Of a DNA stretch of 64,000 nucleotides, positions 31,808 to 40,949 are shown piece after piece. How positions within the stretch are numbered: the stretch's first letter is position 1; each line of letters begins with the position of its first letter. Under the pieces are notes generated by a model. It was not told where the DNA came from, made no database searches, and saw nothing but the letters and a program-made list of their open reading frames with translations. The stretch lies in the NCBI RefSeq assembly GCF_024297145.1, contig NZ_JANCTC010000008.1, positions 124,001 to 188,000 of the forward strand, given 5' to 3'. A program made the position numbers and the translations under genes. Source of the stretch: Mesorhizobium sp. LMG 17147 (lineage in GTDB: Bacteria; Pseudomonadota; Alphaproteobacteria; Rhizobiales; Rhizobiaceae).

Positions 31808-33669
31808 GGAAAGGGCGACAGGTGGCGGCGAAAACTCGTGTGTCAGCCAAAGGCGGAAACAGGCCAATAGCTGCGAGGCTGGGATGGACGCTGCTGGCGG
31901 GGTTTGCACTGATGACGGCGGCGGTTGCTCAGTCTTTATCAGGCCCTGCGATAAATCCGCCGGCCGCAGCTGCTCCGCCCGACGACGGCCAGTGGGCGAT
32001 GCCGGCAAAGAACTACGCCTCGACCCGCTACAGCGAACTTGCGGAGATCACCGAAGACAACGTCAAAAACCTGCAGGTGGCCTTCACCTTCTCGACCGGC
32101 GTCAACAAGGGTCAGGAGGCTGCGCCCCTGGTCGTCGGCAACACGATGTACATCGTGACGCCGTTTCCCAACATCCTCTATGCGCTTGACCTCACCAAGC
32201 CCGGCGCGCCGATGAAGTGGAAATTCGAGCCCAACCCCGAGCCCGCCGCGCAGGGCGTTGCCTGTTGCGACGTGGTCAACCGTGGTGCGGCCTTCTTCGA
32301 CGGGCGCATCTATTTCAACACGCTCGATGGTCATGCCATCGCCGTCGATGCGGCCACCGGCAAACCGGTCTGGAACACCCATATCGGCAACATCAATATC
32401 GGCGAGACCATCACGATGGCGCCGCTGGTGGTGAAGGGGAAGGTACTGGTCGGCAATTCCGGCGGCGAAATGGGCGTACGCGGCTGGATCAAGGCGCTCG
32501 ACGCCGGCGACGGGCACGTCGTCTGGACGGCCTACAATACCGGCCCGGACGCCGAGGTGCTGATCGGCCCTGATTTCAAGCCGCATTACGACATGGACAA
32601 GGGCAAGGATCTCGGGGTGACATCGTGGCCGCCCGACGCCTGGAAGATCGGCGGCGGCAATGTGTGGGGCTGGATCTCCTATGACCCGGACCTCAACCTG
32701 ATCTTCCACGGCACCGGAAATCCCGGTCCGTGGAATCCGGATCTGCGGCCCGGCGACAACAAATGGACCGCCGGCATCTTTGCCCGCGATCCCGACACCG
32801 GCGCAGCCAAATGGTTTTACCAATGGACCCCGCACGATTTGCACGACTACGACGGCATCAACGAACAGGTGCTGCTCGACATGACCTGGCAGGGCAAGCC
32901 CCGCAAGGTGCTGGTCCGACCGGAACGCAACGGCTACGTCTATCTGTTGGACCGCACTACGGGCGAAGTACTGTCGGCAGTGCCGTTCGGGCCTGTCAAT
33001 TCCAGCAAGGGCGTCGACCTGAAGACCGGCCGACTGATTGTAAATCCGGATAAGAAGACCGGCACCGGCAAGGTCGTCCGCGACATCTGTCCCACCGCAT
33101 CGGGCCTCAAGGACTGGCAACCTTCGGCGTTCTCGCCCAAGACCGGCCTGCTCTACATCCCGCATAATAACATGTGCATGGACGAAGAAGGCGTCGAGGT
33201 GAATTACATCGCCGGCACGCCCTATGTCGGCATGAACGTGCGCATGATTCCCGGGCCGGGCGGCAATCGCGGTGCATTTACTGCCTGGGATGTCGCCGCC
33301 GCCAAGCCAGCGTGGAGCCTGAAGGAGAACTTTCCGGTGTGGAGCGGCGCCGTCGCCACCGCCGGCAACGTCGTATTCTATGGCACGATGGAAGGCTGGT
33401 TCAAGGCGGTCAGCGCCAGGACCGGCGAACTGCTTTGGCAGTTCAAGACGTCGTCCGGCATCATCGGCCAGCCGATCACCTATCGCGGCCCGGACGGGCA
33501 CCAATATGTTGCGGTTCTTTCGGGCGTCGGTGGCTGGGCCGGTGCGATCGTATCCGGCGATCTCGACCCGCGCGACGCCACCGCCGCGCTCGGCTTCGTC
33601 AACGTCATGAAGGATCTGAAGGATGTAACCACGCCGGGAGGTACGCTGTATGTGTTCCGGCTGCCTTGA
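31804..33669 (+). CDS. PQQ-dependent alcohol dehydrogenase, lanthanide type (XoxF/ExaF-like)
   Basis: A 621-residue periplasmic quinoprotein with a signal peptide (WTLLAGFALMTAAVAQS). It has the adjacent-cysteine disulfide in ACCDVVNRG, the metal-binding Glu in GGEMGVRG, the Asn in GNPGPWNPD, and the catalytic Asp in TPHDLHDYDG. The second Asp two residues on (DYD) is the extra ligand that marks lanthanide-dependent enzymes; calcium enzymes have alanine there. Members oxidise methanol, ethanol or other alcohols and pass electrons to a cytochrome c. The downstream genes encode the MxaJ/XoxJ-like partner, a cytochrome c and a caa3 oxidase. Confidence 0.9.
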   Translation: MRKGRQVAAKTRVSAKGGNRPIAARLGWTLLAGFALMTAAVAQSLSGPAINPPAAAAPPDDGQWAMPAKNYASTRYSELAEITEDNVKNLQVAFTFSTGVNKGQEAAPLVVGNTMYIVTPFPNILYALDLTKPGAPMKWKFEPNPEPAAQGVACCDVVNRGAAFFDGRIYFNTLDGHAIAVDAATGKPVWNTHIGNINIGETITMAPLVVKGKVLVGNSGGEMGVRGWIKALDAGDGHVVWTAYNTGPDAEVLIGPDFKPHYDMDKGKDLGVTSWPPDAWKIGGGNVWGWISYDPDLNLIFHGTGNPGPWNPDLRPGDNKWTAGIFARDPDTGAAKWFYQWTPHDLHDYDGINEQVLLDMTWQGKPRKVLVRPERNGYVYLLDRTTGEVLSAVPFGPVNSSKGVDLKTGRLIVNPDKKTGTGKVVRDICPTASGLKDWQPSAFSPKTGLLYIPHNNMCMDEEGVEVNYIAGTPYVGMNVRMIPGPGGNRGAFTAWDVAAAKPAWSLKENFPVWSGAVATAGNVVFYGTMEGWFKAVSARTGELLWQFKTSSGIIGQPITYRGPDGHQYVAVLSGVGGWAGAIVSGDLDPRDATAALGFVNVMKDLKDVTTPGGTLYVFRLP

Positions 33670-33685
33670 GACGATCGGCCGCGTT

Positions 33686-34519
33686 ATGTGCTCACGGAAA
33701 ACGCGTTCGCGGCGGCTTGCCGCCGCGGTTGGCGCACTGGCGCTCTCGCTTGTCGCCGCCGTTGCCGATGCGCGCGAGTTGAGGATCTGCGCAGATCCCA
33801 ACAACATGCCGTTCTCCAATGCCGCCAGGCAGGGCTTTGAAAACAAGATTGCCGAACTCGTCGGCCGGGAGCTTGGCGCGACTATTTCCTACACGTGGTG
33901 GGCTCAGCGGCGCGGCTTCGTCCGCAACACGCTGAAAGCCGGCCTGTGCGATCTGGTGCCCGGCACGCCCACCAATCTCGAGATGCTGCGCACCACCGCG
34001 CCCTACTACCGGTCTTCCTACGTCTTCGTGACACGCAGAGATGCGCCGGAAATCGCGTCCTTCAACGATCCTCGCCTGCGCGATCTGCACATCGGCGTCC
34101 AGCTGATCGGCGACGACGGCGCCAACTCGCCACCCGTCCAGGCGCTCGGCAGTCGCGGCATCGTCGGCCATCTCGTCGGTTTCCCCGTCTATGGCGACTA
34201 TTCGGCGCCGAACCCGCCAGCGCGCATCATTGAGGCGGTCGCGAATGGCGACATCGATATGGCCGTCGTCTGGGGGCCGTTGGCCGGCTATTTCGGTGCC
34301 AGGCAAAAAGTACCGTTGCGGATTACGCCGGTTGCACCGCGCATCGACGGTCCGCTGCTGCCGATGATCTACGACATTTCGATGGGCGTGCGCCGCGACG
34401 ACGATGCGCTGCGCAGCGAGGTAGACGCAGCGCTCGCCAAACACCGCGCCGAGATCGATGCAATCCTGGCGGCATATGACGTGCCTCGCCTCGACGTCGC
34501 CGGGGCGGCAGCGCGATGA
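33686..34519 (+). CDS. XoxJ/MxaJ-like periplasmic protein of the PQQ system
   Basis: A 277-residue exported protein with a signal peptide ending near AVADA. The mature part begins RELRICADPNNMPFSN and has the shape of a solute-binding protein (VGFPVYGDYS, GDIDMAVVWGPLAGYF), as in the quinoprotein-associated family that includes MxaJ and XoxJ. These proteins bind and probably help mature the PQQ dehydrogenase rather than feed a transporter; no ABC genes are adjacent. The start at 33686 follows the dehydrogenase stop by 16 bases. Confidence 0.85.
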   Translation: MCSRKTRSRRLAAAVGALALSLVAAVADARELRICADPNNMPFSNAARQGFENKIAELVGRELGATISYTWWAQRRGFVRNTLKAGLCDLVPGTPTNLEMLRTTAPYYRSSYVFVTRRDAPEIASFNDPRLRDLHIGVQLIGDDGANSPPVQALGSRGIVGHLVGFPVYGDYSAPNPPARIIEAVANGDIDMAVVWGPLAGYFGARQKVPLRITPVAPRIDGPLLPMIYDISMGVRRDDDALRSEVDAALAKHRAEIDAILAAYDVPRLDVAGAAAR

Positions 34520-35049
34520 ACCGCGGCCTTCCATGCGTGCTGTCGGCGATGCTCGTTCTTGCCGCTTGCCAGCGTGAGGAACGCGACACGCGTCCACAGT
34601 CGGCGCTCGGCTCGGGCGACCAACCGGCAGCCGTCACAGCCCTCGAGCCGGGCGGCCAGCGGCCAGCCTCGTCCAACAACAAGGCCGGAGTGTTCGAGGC
34701 CAACGCCTTCCACCTCAGCGAGGGCAAGCGTCTGTTCAACTGGTTCAACTGTTCCGGCTGCCATGCCAATGGCGGTGGCGGCATGGGCCCGGCGCTCATG
34801 GACCAGAAGTGGCTCTATGGCAGCTCGATCGAAAGCATCCACGCCACGATCAGGGACGGTCGGCCAAACGGCATGCCGAGCTTTCGGGACAAGATCCCGG
34901 ACGACCAGATCTGGGAGCTTGCCGCCTTCGTCCGCGCGTTGAGCGGCAACGCGCCGAAATCGGCTGCGCCGAGCCGCGACGACGACATGATGCCCCATCC
35001 GTCCGAAAATCGCCTGCCGGATGCCGCAACCCTGGGGAAGTCGCCGTGA
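34516..35049 (+). CDS. lipoprotein cytochrome c
   Basis: A 177-residue protein. The N-terminus ends in the lipobox LAAC, so it should be anchored to a membrane by lipid. One heme c site is present (CSGCH, about residue 75), with a likely methionine ligand in GRPNGMPSF. It overlaps both neighbours by four bases, and lies between the quinoprotein partner and oxidase subunit II, so it probably carries electrons from the PQQ dehydrogenase toward the caa3 oxidase. Confidence 0.87.
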   Translation: MNRGLPCVLSAMLVLAACQREERDTRPQSALGSGDQPAAVTALEPGGQRPASSNNKAGVFEANAFHLSEGKRLFNWFNCSGCHANGGGGMGPALMDQKWLYGSSIESIHATIRDGRPNGMPSFRDKIPDDQIWELAAFVRALSGNAPKSAAPSRDDDMMPHPSENRLPDAATLGKSP

Positions 35050-36062
35050 ACCGCCTTGTCTGCAGCGTGTGCTGCGGCGCAGCCTGCATGCTGCTCCTTG
35101 CAGGATGCAGCGGCTGGCAATCCGCGCTTGACCCAAAAGGCCCGGCCGCGGGCGAGCTTGCATGGCTGATCTGGTTCTTCACAGCATTGTGCACGGTGGT
35201 CTGGCTTTTGGTGATGGCGGTGCTGATCCTGCCATTGGCCCGACGCCCCGCGCCGGTCGGCGATCCGCTTGTCCTCGACGCTGCCGCCGAGCGCGGCAAG
35301 ATGCGAATTGTCGTCGCCGCACTCGCCGCTACCGCCCTGATCCTGGTCGGCCTGACGCTGCTGAGCTACTTCGCTAACCGGACGCTTGCCGCCATCGGCT
35401 CGGATGCGGCGCTGACGATCCGGGTGACCGGGCATCAATGGTGGTGGGAGGTGCGCTACGAAAACGATCAGCCGAACCGCATCCTGACGACCGCCAATGA
35501 AATCCACATCCCGGCGGGCGAGCCGGTGCGGCTTGTAGTAACCTCGACCGACGTCATACATTCCTTCTGGGTGCCGAACCTCTCGGGCAAGCTGGACCTC
35601 ATTCCAGGCCACGAGAACGTTCTCGATCTGAAGGCTGACAAGCCCGGCGTCTATCGCGGCCAGTGCGCCGAGTTCTGCGGCGCGCAGCACGCCAATATGA
35701 GCACCTTCATCATCGCCGAACCTCGGCCCGTCTTCGACGCGTGGCTGAAAGATCAGCTGCGGCCGGCAGCTGCTCCCGTGTCGACGGAGGCCCAAACCGG
35801 CCACGACCTGTTCCTCAAACGACCATGCGTGATGTGCCACAAGATCGGCGGCACCATCGCCGGCGGCACGGTCGCTCCCGACCTTACACATATCGCAAGC
35901 CGGCGGACGCTCGCTGCCGGAACGCTGGCGATGAGCCGCGGCAATCTCGCAGCCTGGATAGCCGATCCGCAAGGGATCAAGCCAGGTGCCCACATGCCCG
36001 TGGTGGGACTGAACGGGGACGAGCTGAATGCGATAGTAGCCTATCTCGAGGGCTTGAAATGA
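35046..36062 (+). CDS. coxB: caa3-type cytochrome c oxidase subunit II with heme c domain
   Basis: A 338-residue lipoprotein (LLLAGCSGW lipobox) with two membrane helices at about 38-60 and 82-105. The periplasmic CuA site is complete: IHSFWVPN, CAEFCGAQHANM. A C-terminal cytochrome c domain has CVMCH and the methionine in GAHMPVV, which makes this a caa3-type subunit. The start is GTG 35046, overlapping the previous stop. It accepts electrons from a cytochrome c and passes them to subunit I. Confidence 0.92.
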   Translation: MNRLVCSVCCGAACMLLLAGCSGWQSALDPKGPAAGELAWLIWFFTALCTVVWLLVMAVLILPLARRPAPVGDPLVLDAAAERGKMRIVVAALAATALILVGLTLLSYFANRTLAAIGSDAALTIRVTGHQWWWEVRYENDQPNRILTTANEIHIPAGEPVRLVVTSTDVIHSFWVPNLSGKLDLIPGHENVLDLKADKPGVYRGQCAEFCGAQHANMSTFIIAEPRPVFDAWLKDQLRPAAAPVSTEAQTGHDLFLKRPCVMCHKIGGTIAGGTVAPDLTHIASRRTLAAGTLAMSRGNLAAWIADPQGIKPGAHMPVVGLNGDELNAIVAYLEGLK

Positions 36063-38035
36063 GCAGCGCCGACCTAGCCCATGGGCGAGACCTCGCCCCG
36101 CAACGCGCCGCAGCACAAAAGGGTGACCTGGCTCCCGAGCGCGACGGCCCTCGCGATACCGGCCTCGACGACGCCAGCCTCGAGCGCTGGCTGGCGCGGA
36201 CATGGCAGACCGTGCCGGGCATCATCGGTGCGCTCTCGAGCGTCGACCACAAAATTGTCGCGCGGCGGTACCTGATCACCGCTTTCGTGTTCCTGTGCCT
36301 CGGTGGCCTCAGCGCCGTTGCCATGCGCATCCAACTGTCGGGGCCGGAGCGCGGGCTGATCGGGCCGGACCGCTACAACCAGCTGTTCACCATGCATGGC
36401 GTGACCATGATGTTCCTGTTTGCAGTGCCAATCGTTCAGGCGACCGGCATCTATCTCGTGCCGCTGATGGTCGGCACCCGCAACATCGCCTTTCCGCGCC
36501 TCAATGCATTCAGCTTCTGGATTTATCTCTCCGGTGGCCTCTTCGCCTGGGTGTCGTTTGCACTCGACATGGCGCCCGACGTCGGCTGGTTTTCCTACGT
36601 GCCGCTGTCCGGTCCTGAATTCGGGCCAGGCAAACGTTCCGACGTGTGGGCGCAGATGATCACCTATACCGAAGTGTCGTCGTTGGCGGTCGCGGTTGCC
36701 ACCATCGTCACCGTGCTGAAGCAACGCGCGCCGGGCATGTCGCTGGACAAGATTCCGCTCTATGTCTGGGCGATGCTGGTCACCTCTTTCGTCATCGTGT
36801 TCGCCATGCCGGCGGTCATGATCACGTCGACCTTCCTGATCCTCGACCGTCTGGTCGGCACACATATCTTCAATCCCGCCGAGGGTGGCGACGTACTGCT
36901 GTTCCAGCACCTGTTCTGGTTCTTCGGCCACCCCGAAGTCTACATCATTTTCCTGCCGGCCACCGGCATGGTGTCCTCGATCATCGCCGCTTTCGCCCGG
37001 CGTCCGGTATTCGGCTATCTGGGCATGGTTCTGTCGCTGATTTCGGTCGGCTTCCTGTCGTTCGGCCTGTGGGTTCACCACATGTTCGCAACCGGCCTAC
37101 CCAAGCTCGGCGCGAGCTTCTTCACCGCCTCAAGCATGCTGATCGCCATCCCGAACGGGCTGCAGATCTTCTGCTGGCTGGCGACATTGTGGGACGGACG
37201 CCCGATAATCAGGACGCCGCTGCTGTTCGTGTTCGGCTTCTTCTTCACGTTCGTCGCGGGCGGCCTGACCGGCGTGATGCTGGCGTCGGTGCCATTGGAC
37301 CTGCAAGTACACGACACCTATTTCGTTACCGCGCATTTCCACTACGTGCTGATCGGCGGGTCGGTGTTCCCGCTGCTCGGCGCGACCTATTTCTGGTTCC
37401 CCAAGATCACCGGCCGGATGATGAGCGAGCGTCTTGGACGCTGGCACTTCTGGCTTGCCTTCATAGGCTTCAATGCGGCGTTCTTTCCGATGCACATTGT
37501 CGGGCTATGGGGCATGCCGCGCCGGGTCTACACCTATCCGGTGGAGCTCGGCTGGGGCAACATCAACCTGTTCATCACAGCCGGCGCGGTCGTCCTGTTC
37601 CTAAGCTTCGTTCTGTTCACCATAAACCTGGTGTACAGCGCCTCGAGGGGCGCCCCGGCCGGGGACAATCCCTGGAATGCGGGCACGCTTGAATGGGCGA
37701 CAAGCTCCCCGCCGCCGAGCTATAATTTCGCTCGGATTCCGGTGGTTACCCACTCCGAGCCGCTCTGGGCCGAACGTGACACGCTGCCTGTCGCGACCGG
37801 GCTTCGCGTCGACGTGCGCGAACTTGTTATTTCGACCGTGGCAGAAGCGTATCCAGATGTGCGCGAGAAGTCCGCGACGCCGTCGATCTGGCCATTGTTC
37901 GCCGCGCTCGCCGTCGGCGCCACCTTTCTCTATTCGATCTTCAGCCCGTGGGCGGTGGTCTGGGGAGCCGGGCCAATCGCCATCACTTTGATCGGTTGGT
38001 TCTGGCCGAAAGGCGATCCGGAGGATGAGGAATGA
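36059..38035 (+). CDS. ctaD: cytochrome c oxidase subunit I
   Basis: A 658-residue polytopic inner-membrane protein with about 13-14 hydrophobic spans after a 55-residue polar N-terminal tail. It has GHPEVYI (copper B histidine, tyrosine and the D-channel glutamate of A-type oxidases) and the heme ligands in HDTYFVTAHFHYVL. It reduces oxygen and pumps protons. It overlaps the subunit II and III genes by ATGA. The extended C-terminus with two spans is as in caa3-type enzymes. Confidence 0.95.
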   Translation: MSSADLAHGRDLAPQRAAAQKGDLAPERDGPRDTGLDDASLERWLARTWQTVPGIIGALSSVDHKIVARRYLITAFVFLCLGGLSAVAMRIQLSGPERGLIGPDRYNQLFTMHGVTMMFLFAVPIVQATGIYLVPLMVGTRNIAFPRLNAFSFWIYLSGGLFAWVSFALDMAPDVGWFSYVPLSGPEFGPGKRSDVWAQMITYTEVSSLAVAVATIVTVLKQRAPGMSLDKIPLYVWAMLVTSFVIVFAMPAVMITSTFLILDRLVGTHIFNPAEGGDVLLFQHLFWFFGHPEVYIIFLPATGMVSSIIAAFARRPVFGYLGMVLSLISVGFLSFGLWVHHMFATGLPKLGASFFTASSMLIAIPNGLQIFCWLATLWDGRPIIRTPLLFVFGFFFTFVAGGLTGVMLASVPLDLQVHDTYFVTAHFHYVLIGGSVFPLLGATYFWFPKITGRMMSERLGRWHFWLAFIGFNAAFFPMHIVGLWGMPRRVYTYPVELGWGNINLFITAGAVVLFLSFVLFTINLVYSASRGAPAGDNPWNAGTLEWATSSPPPSYNFARIPVVTHSEPLWAERDTLPVATGLRVDVRELVISTVAEAYPDVREKSATPSIWPLFAALAVGATFLYSIFSPWAVVWGAGPIAITLIGWFWPKGDPEDEE

Positions 38036-38637
38036 AACAGCGTCCTGCCGCCGATCTTTCCAAACTCCCGACCTTCGGGATCGGACCGCGCAGCCCGACC
38101 TGGTGGGGCACTCTCGCCTTCATGGCGCTGGAGGGCACCGGCTTCGCGCTCGCCGCAGGCGCCTATCTTTACCTCGCCTATCTGTCGCCCGAATGGCCAT
38201 TGGGCGTGCCGCCGCCCAACCATTGGCCGGGCACCATCGTCACGCTGTTGCTGCTCGCCAGCGTGGTGCCCAACCACATACTGAACCGCTACGCCGAAGC
38301 CTGTGCCATGGTGCCCGTGCGCATCGGCCTGATCGTCATGACGCTGCTCGGTATCGCACCGCTTGTCGTGCGGTGGTTCGAATTTCCGGCCCTCAACATC
38401 TATTGGGATACCAATGCGTACGGCTCAATGCTGTGGGTCCTGCTCGGCCTCCACACCACACACCTGATCACCGACGTCGGCGACACGCTGGTGCTGACGG
38501 TCCTGATGTTCACGCGCCATGGCTATAGCGGGCGGCGTTTCGGGGATGTTGGCGACAACGTCTTCTACTGGGATTTCGTGGTCGCGACCTGGATCCCGAT
38601 CTATCTGTTGATCTATTGGATGCCGAGGCTTGACTGA
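38032..38637 (+). CDS. cytochrome c oxidase subunit III
   Basis: A 201-residue membrane protein with about five spans. FMALEGTGFALAAGAYLYL and LLGLHTTHLITDVGDT and the ending DNVFYWDFVVATWIPIYLLI are of the subunit III family, which supports the oxidase core. It overlaps the subunit I gene by four bases, and the next gene starts two bases past its end. Confidence 0.88.
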   Translation: MKQRPAADLSKLPTFGIGPRSPTWWGTLAFMALEGTGFALAAGAYLYLAYLSPEWPLGVPPPNHWPGTIVTLLLLASVVPNHILNRYAEACAMVPVRIGLIVMTLLGIAPLVVRWFEFPALNIYWDTNAYGSMLWVLLGLHTTHLITDVGDTLVLTVLMFTRHGYSGRRFGDVGDNVFYWDFVVATWIPIYLLIYWMPRLD

Positions 38638-38638
38638 G

Positions 38639-38980
38639 ATGCGTGCGCTTCGCTTGGGCACATCATGGGGCGGGCTGTTGTCCGGGCCTCTGGCCTGGGC
38701 GGTGTCGACGCAGCTGAATTACGCGGTCGTGGAGTGGCAGTGCGCCCACGGCATTCCTGTCATACCGGTCGTTGCGCTGATGCTGACAGTGCTGGCCTTG
38801 CTCGGCGGGGCGCTGTCGTGGCGGGCGCGACAGCAAGGTGGCGCCGCCTTTAAACCGGACCGTGCGCGCGGCACTGAAGATTTCGTCGCCAATATCGGCA
38901 TTCTCAGCGCGTTGCTGTTTGCGCTGGTAATCGTCATGCAAGGCGCCGCCTCGCTCGTTCTCGACGGCTGTCTGCGATGA
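38639..38980 (+). CDS. small membrane protein of the oxidase operon
   Basis: A 113-residue protein with three hydrophobic stretches (LLSGPLAWAVSTQLNYAV, VIPVVALMLTVLALLGGAL, IGILSALLFALVIVMQGAA). It lies between subunit III and the CtaG-like assembly gene, which it overlaps by four bases. In related operons a small membrane protein occupies this position without an assigned role; it could be a subunit-IV-like part. ATG 38639 is chosen over a TTG nine bases upstream. Confidence 0.75.
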   Translation: MRALRLGTSWGGLLSGPLAWAVSTQLNYAVVEWQCAHGIPVIPVVALMLTVLALLGGALSWRARQQGGAAFKPDRARGTEDFVANIGILSALLFALVIVMQGAASLVLDGCLR

Positions 38981-39861
38981 GCTTCGACGCGCTCTTCTCA
39001 ACCTCGATCTGCTACGGTGCCGGTGCCCCGCAGGCCGGCTGGACGCTGGCGTTGCCGATCACGCTGCCGCTAGGCGTAGTCGCACTGCTTTACGCGGCAG
39101 GCGCCTTTCGGCTGTGGCGGCGGAGCGCCCGCAGCCGCCCGTTGCGGATGCGACAAGCCCTGCTGTTCGCGACCGGCTGGGCTATTTTGGCGGCAGCACT
39201 GGTCAGTCCGCTCCATGCATTGGGTGAGCGCGTCTTCACCGCCCACATGATCGAGCATGAGCTGTTGATGGCGGTGGTGGCACCCCTGCTGGTCGCCTCC
39301 CGTCCGGCGGCGGCGATGATGTGGGCATTGCCGATCAAGCTGCGGCTGGCATTTGGCGCAGCCGGGCAGGCGAAGATGCTTCGAACCGTTTGGGCCGCCA
39401 TCAGCCGCCCTGTTGCCGCGACCTTCCTGCACGGCGTCGCGATATGGGCGTGGCACGTTCCGGCGCTGTTCGAGGCGGCGCTTGCACGGGGTGTCCTGCA
39501 TTATGCGCAACATGCCTGCTTCTTCGGCACAGGGCTGCTGTTCTGGTGGGTGCTGCTGCCGCGTTCAGGCCGCGAACAAGCCTATGGCAGCGCAGTCATG
39601 CACCTCTTCTTCACCTCGCTGCATACCGCCCTGCTCGGGGTGCTGCTGCTGGTCTCGCCAAGGCTGTGGTATCCGGTGAACGCAGCCGGTGCGAAATTGT
39701 GGAACCTTAGTCCGCTCGAGGACCAGCAGCTCGCCGGTCTGGTGATGTGGGTTCCGGCCGGCCTGATCTATGGCGGCGCGGCTTTGCTGCTGGCCGGCCT
39801 GTGGATCCGCTCCAGTGGACAGAGAAGATGGGAGACGTCGCATGCGCTCCAAGCTGTCTAA
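38977..39861 (+). CDS. ctaG: CtaG-like (caa3-type) oxidase assembly protein
   Basis: A 294-residue membrane protein with about seven spans. ALHALGERVFTAHMIEHE, PLLVASRPAA and WAWHVPALFEAAL follow the caa3_CtaG family, distinct from the periplasmic Cox11-type CtaG. It is needed for forming the oxidase in other bacteria, probably in copper site assembly. It overlaps the cytochrome c gene downstream by 20 bases. Confidence 0.88.
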   Translation: MSFDALFSTSICYGAGAPQAGWTLALPITLPLGVVALLYAAGAFRLWRRSARSRPLRMRQALLFATGWAILAAALVSPLHALGERVFTAHMIEHELLMAVVAPLLVASRPAAAMMWALPIKLRLAFGAAGQAKMLRTVWAAISRPVAATFLHGVAIWAWHVPALFEAALARGVLHYAQHACFFGTGLLFWWVLLPRSGREQAYGSAVMHLFFTSLHTALLGVLLLVSPRLWYPVNAAGAKLWNLSPLEDQQLAGLVMWVPAGLIYGGAALLLAGLWIRSSGQRRWETSHALQAV

Positions 39862-40411
39862 GCTGGTCATTGGTGCCGGGACGGCAATTGTCGTGCTGGC
39901 CGCAGCTTGGACGGCGCTGACGTTGTGGCCGGAGCGCCTCGTCAGGGTCGCGCATAAAACGGACAATGCCACCAGCAGCATCGGTGTGCGCGCCACATCG
40001 CGCTTTACTCCGTCCGGACCCATACTCGGCGCCGCAGCAATTGTCTTGCTCGTTGCAGTCCTGGCCGGGATCGCGTTGTACTTCGAGCAAAGCCGCCGAG
40101 TGGAGCAGAAGGCCGACAATGCAACCGGCGGTGTTGGCGCCCGCGCTATACCCATCATGATGGCCAATGGCTGTGCTGGATGCCACACGATCACCGGCGT
40201 TCCCAGCGCGCAAGGGTTGGTCGGTCCACGCCTCGACGCCAGCTTGGCCACCCGGGTCTATATCGGCGGCGTATTGTCCAACAACCCGCGAAACATGGTC
40301 CGTTGGATACGGGCCGCAAGGGAGATCAATCCGCACGCGGCAATGCCTTCGACAAGGATTTCCGAGCAGGAGGCGCGGGACGTCGCTGCCTACCTCTATT
40401 CGCTGAAATGA
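39842..40411 (+). CDS. membrane-anchored cytochrome c with internal duplication
   Basis: A 189-residue protein with two membrane spans and one heme c site (CAGCH at 111-115; likely ligand in NPHAAMPS). Residues 8-51 and 60-102 are repeats of each other: a membrane helix followed by R-V-x-x-K-x-DNAT-x-x-x-G-x-RA. It is the last gene of the oxidase operon and probably an electron carrier. The repeated polar segment has no known function. Confidence 0.85.
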   Translation: MRSKLSKLVIGAGTAIVVLAAAWTALTLWPERLVRVAHKTDNATSSIGVRATSRFTPSGPILGAAAIVLLVAVLAGIALYFEQSRRVEQKADNATGGVGARAIPIMMANGCAGCHTITGVPSAQGLVGPRLDASLATRVYIGGVLSNNPRNMVRWIRAAREINPHAAMPSTRISEQEARDVAAYLYSLK

Positions 40412-40949
40412 CATCGTTGCTCGCCTAGCCGAGATCAAACCCTGCCGGCAGTCTACCGATGCCGGTTTGCCGGGACCGGCAATCGTCACCGCCTTCGGCT
40501 CGATGCCTTAGTTGCCGACGAACCTTTCGGAACCGGCCCGCATCGGCGAGGCTGCCCGCGATCAGTCGGACATCGCCGAGCGCCGCCATGCCCGGTAATC
40601 TGCTGTGCGGATTGTTTCGCGGGCATCTCGGATATGAGCTTCTTTGGCGAGTGGGCCGAGTGCAATCTCGACGTCGTCGTCCCAGTCGAATTGACGGGGT
40701 GGTTGTTTTTTTTAGAATTGGACAGTGCTGCTGAGAATTGCGTGCCACGCCGTGGGCAGACACGCCTCATGGAGCCGAAGAACCGAACCGATTTAGAGCG
40801 AAGAATCGGAACGGACCGGAGCGCCTCGGCTAATGACTTGAGCGCCGCAATCACATTTGTCAGCGGAAGGTTGCGGGCTCCTAGCCGACTTCGATGTTCC
40901 AACCGCGAGGCGACCGCGGTCGGAGTCGCCACGAACGACCGTAGCGCAA
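40412..40949. other. gene-free interval
   Basis: Between the oxidase operon and the converging stress operon lie 538 bases with no convincing gene. Open frames exist on both strands but have no domain, no ribosome site and biased composition. A run of eight T at about 40704-40711 follows a weakly paired GC-rich stretch and might end the oxidase transcript. I see no insertion sequence or repeat. Confidence 0.5.

Noticed and set aside
31939..33846. A 635-codon open frame opposite the PQQ dehydrogenase gene
   Set aside because: It is a shadow of third-position GC bias. The plus strand has a full signal peptide, cofactor motifs and operon overlaps, and the opposite frame has none.
34815..36203. 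A 462-codon frame opposite the oxidase subunit II gene
   Set aside because: No recognisable domain and the plus strand encodes CuA and heme c motifs in this stretch.
40425..40763. Possible gene in the gap after the oxidase operon
   Set aside because: Arginine-rich random-looking sequence without ribosome site, promoter-like site or domain.
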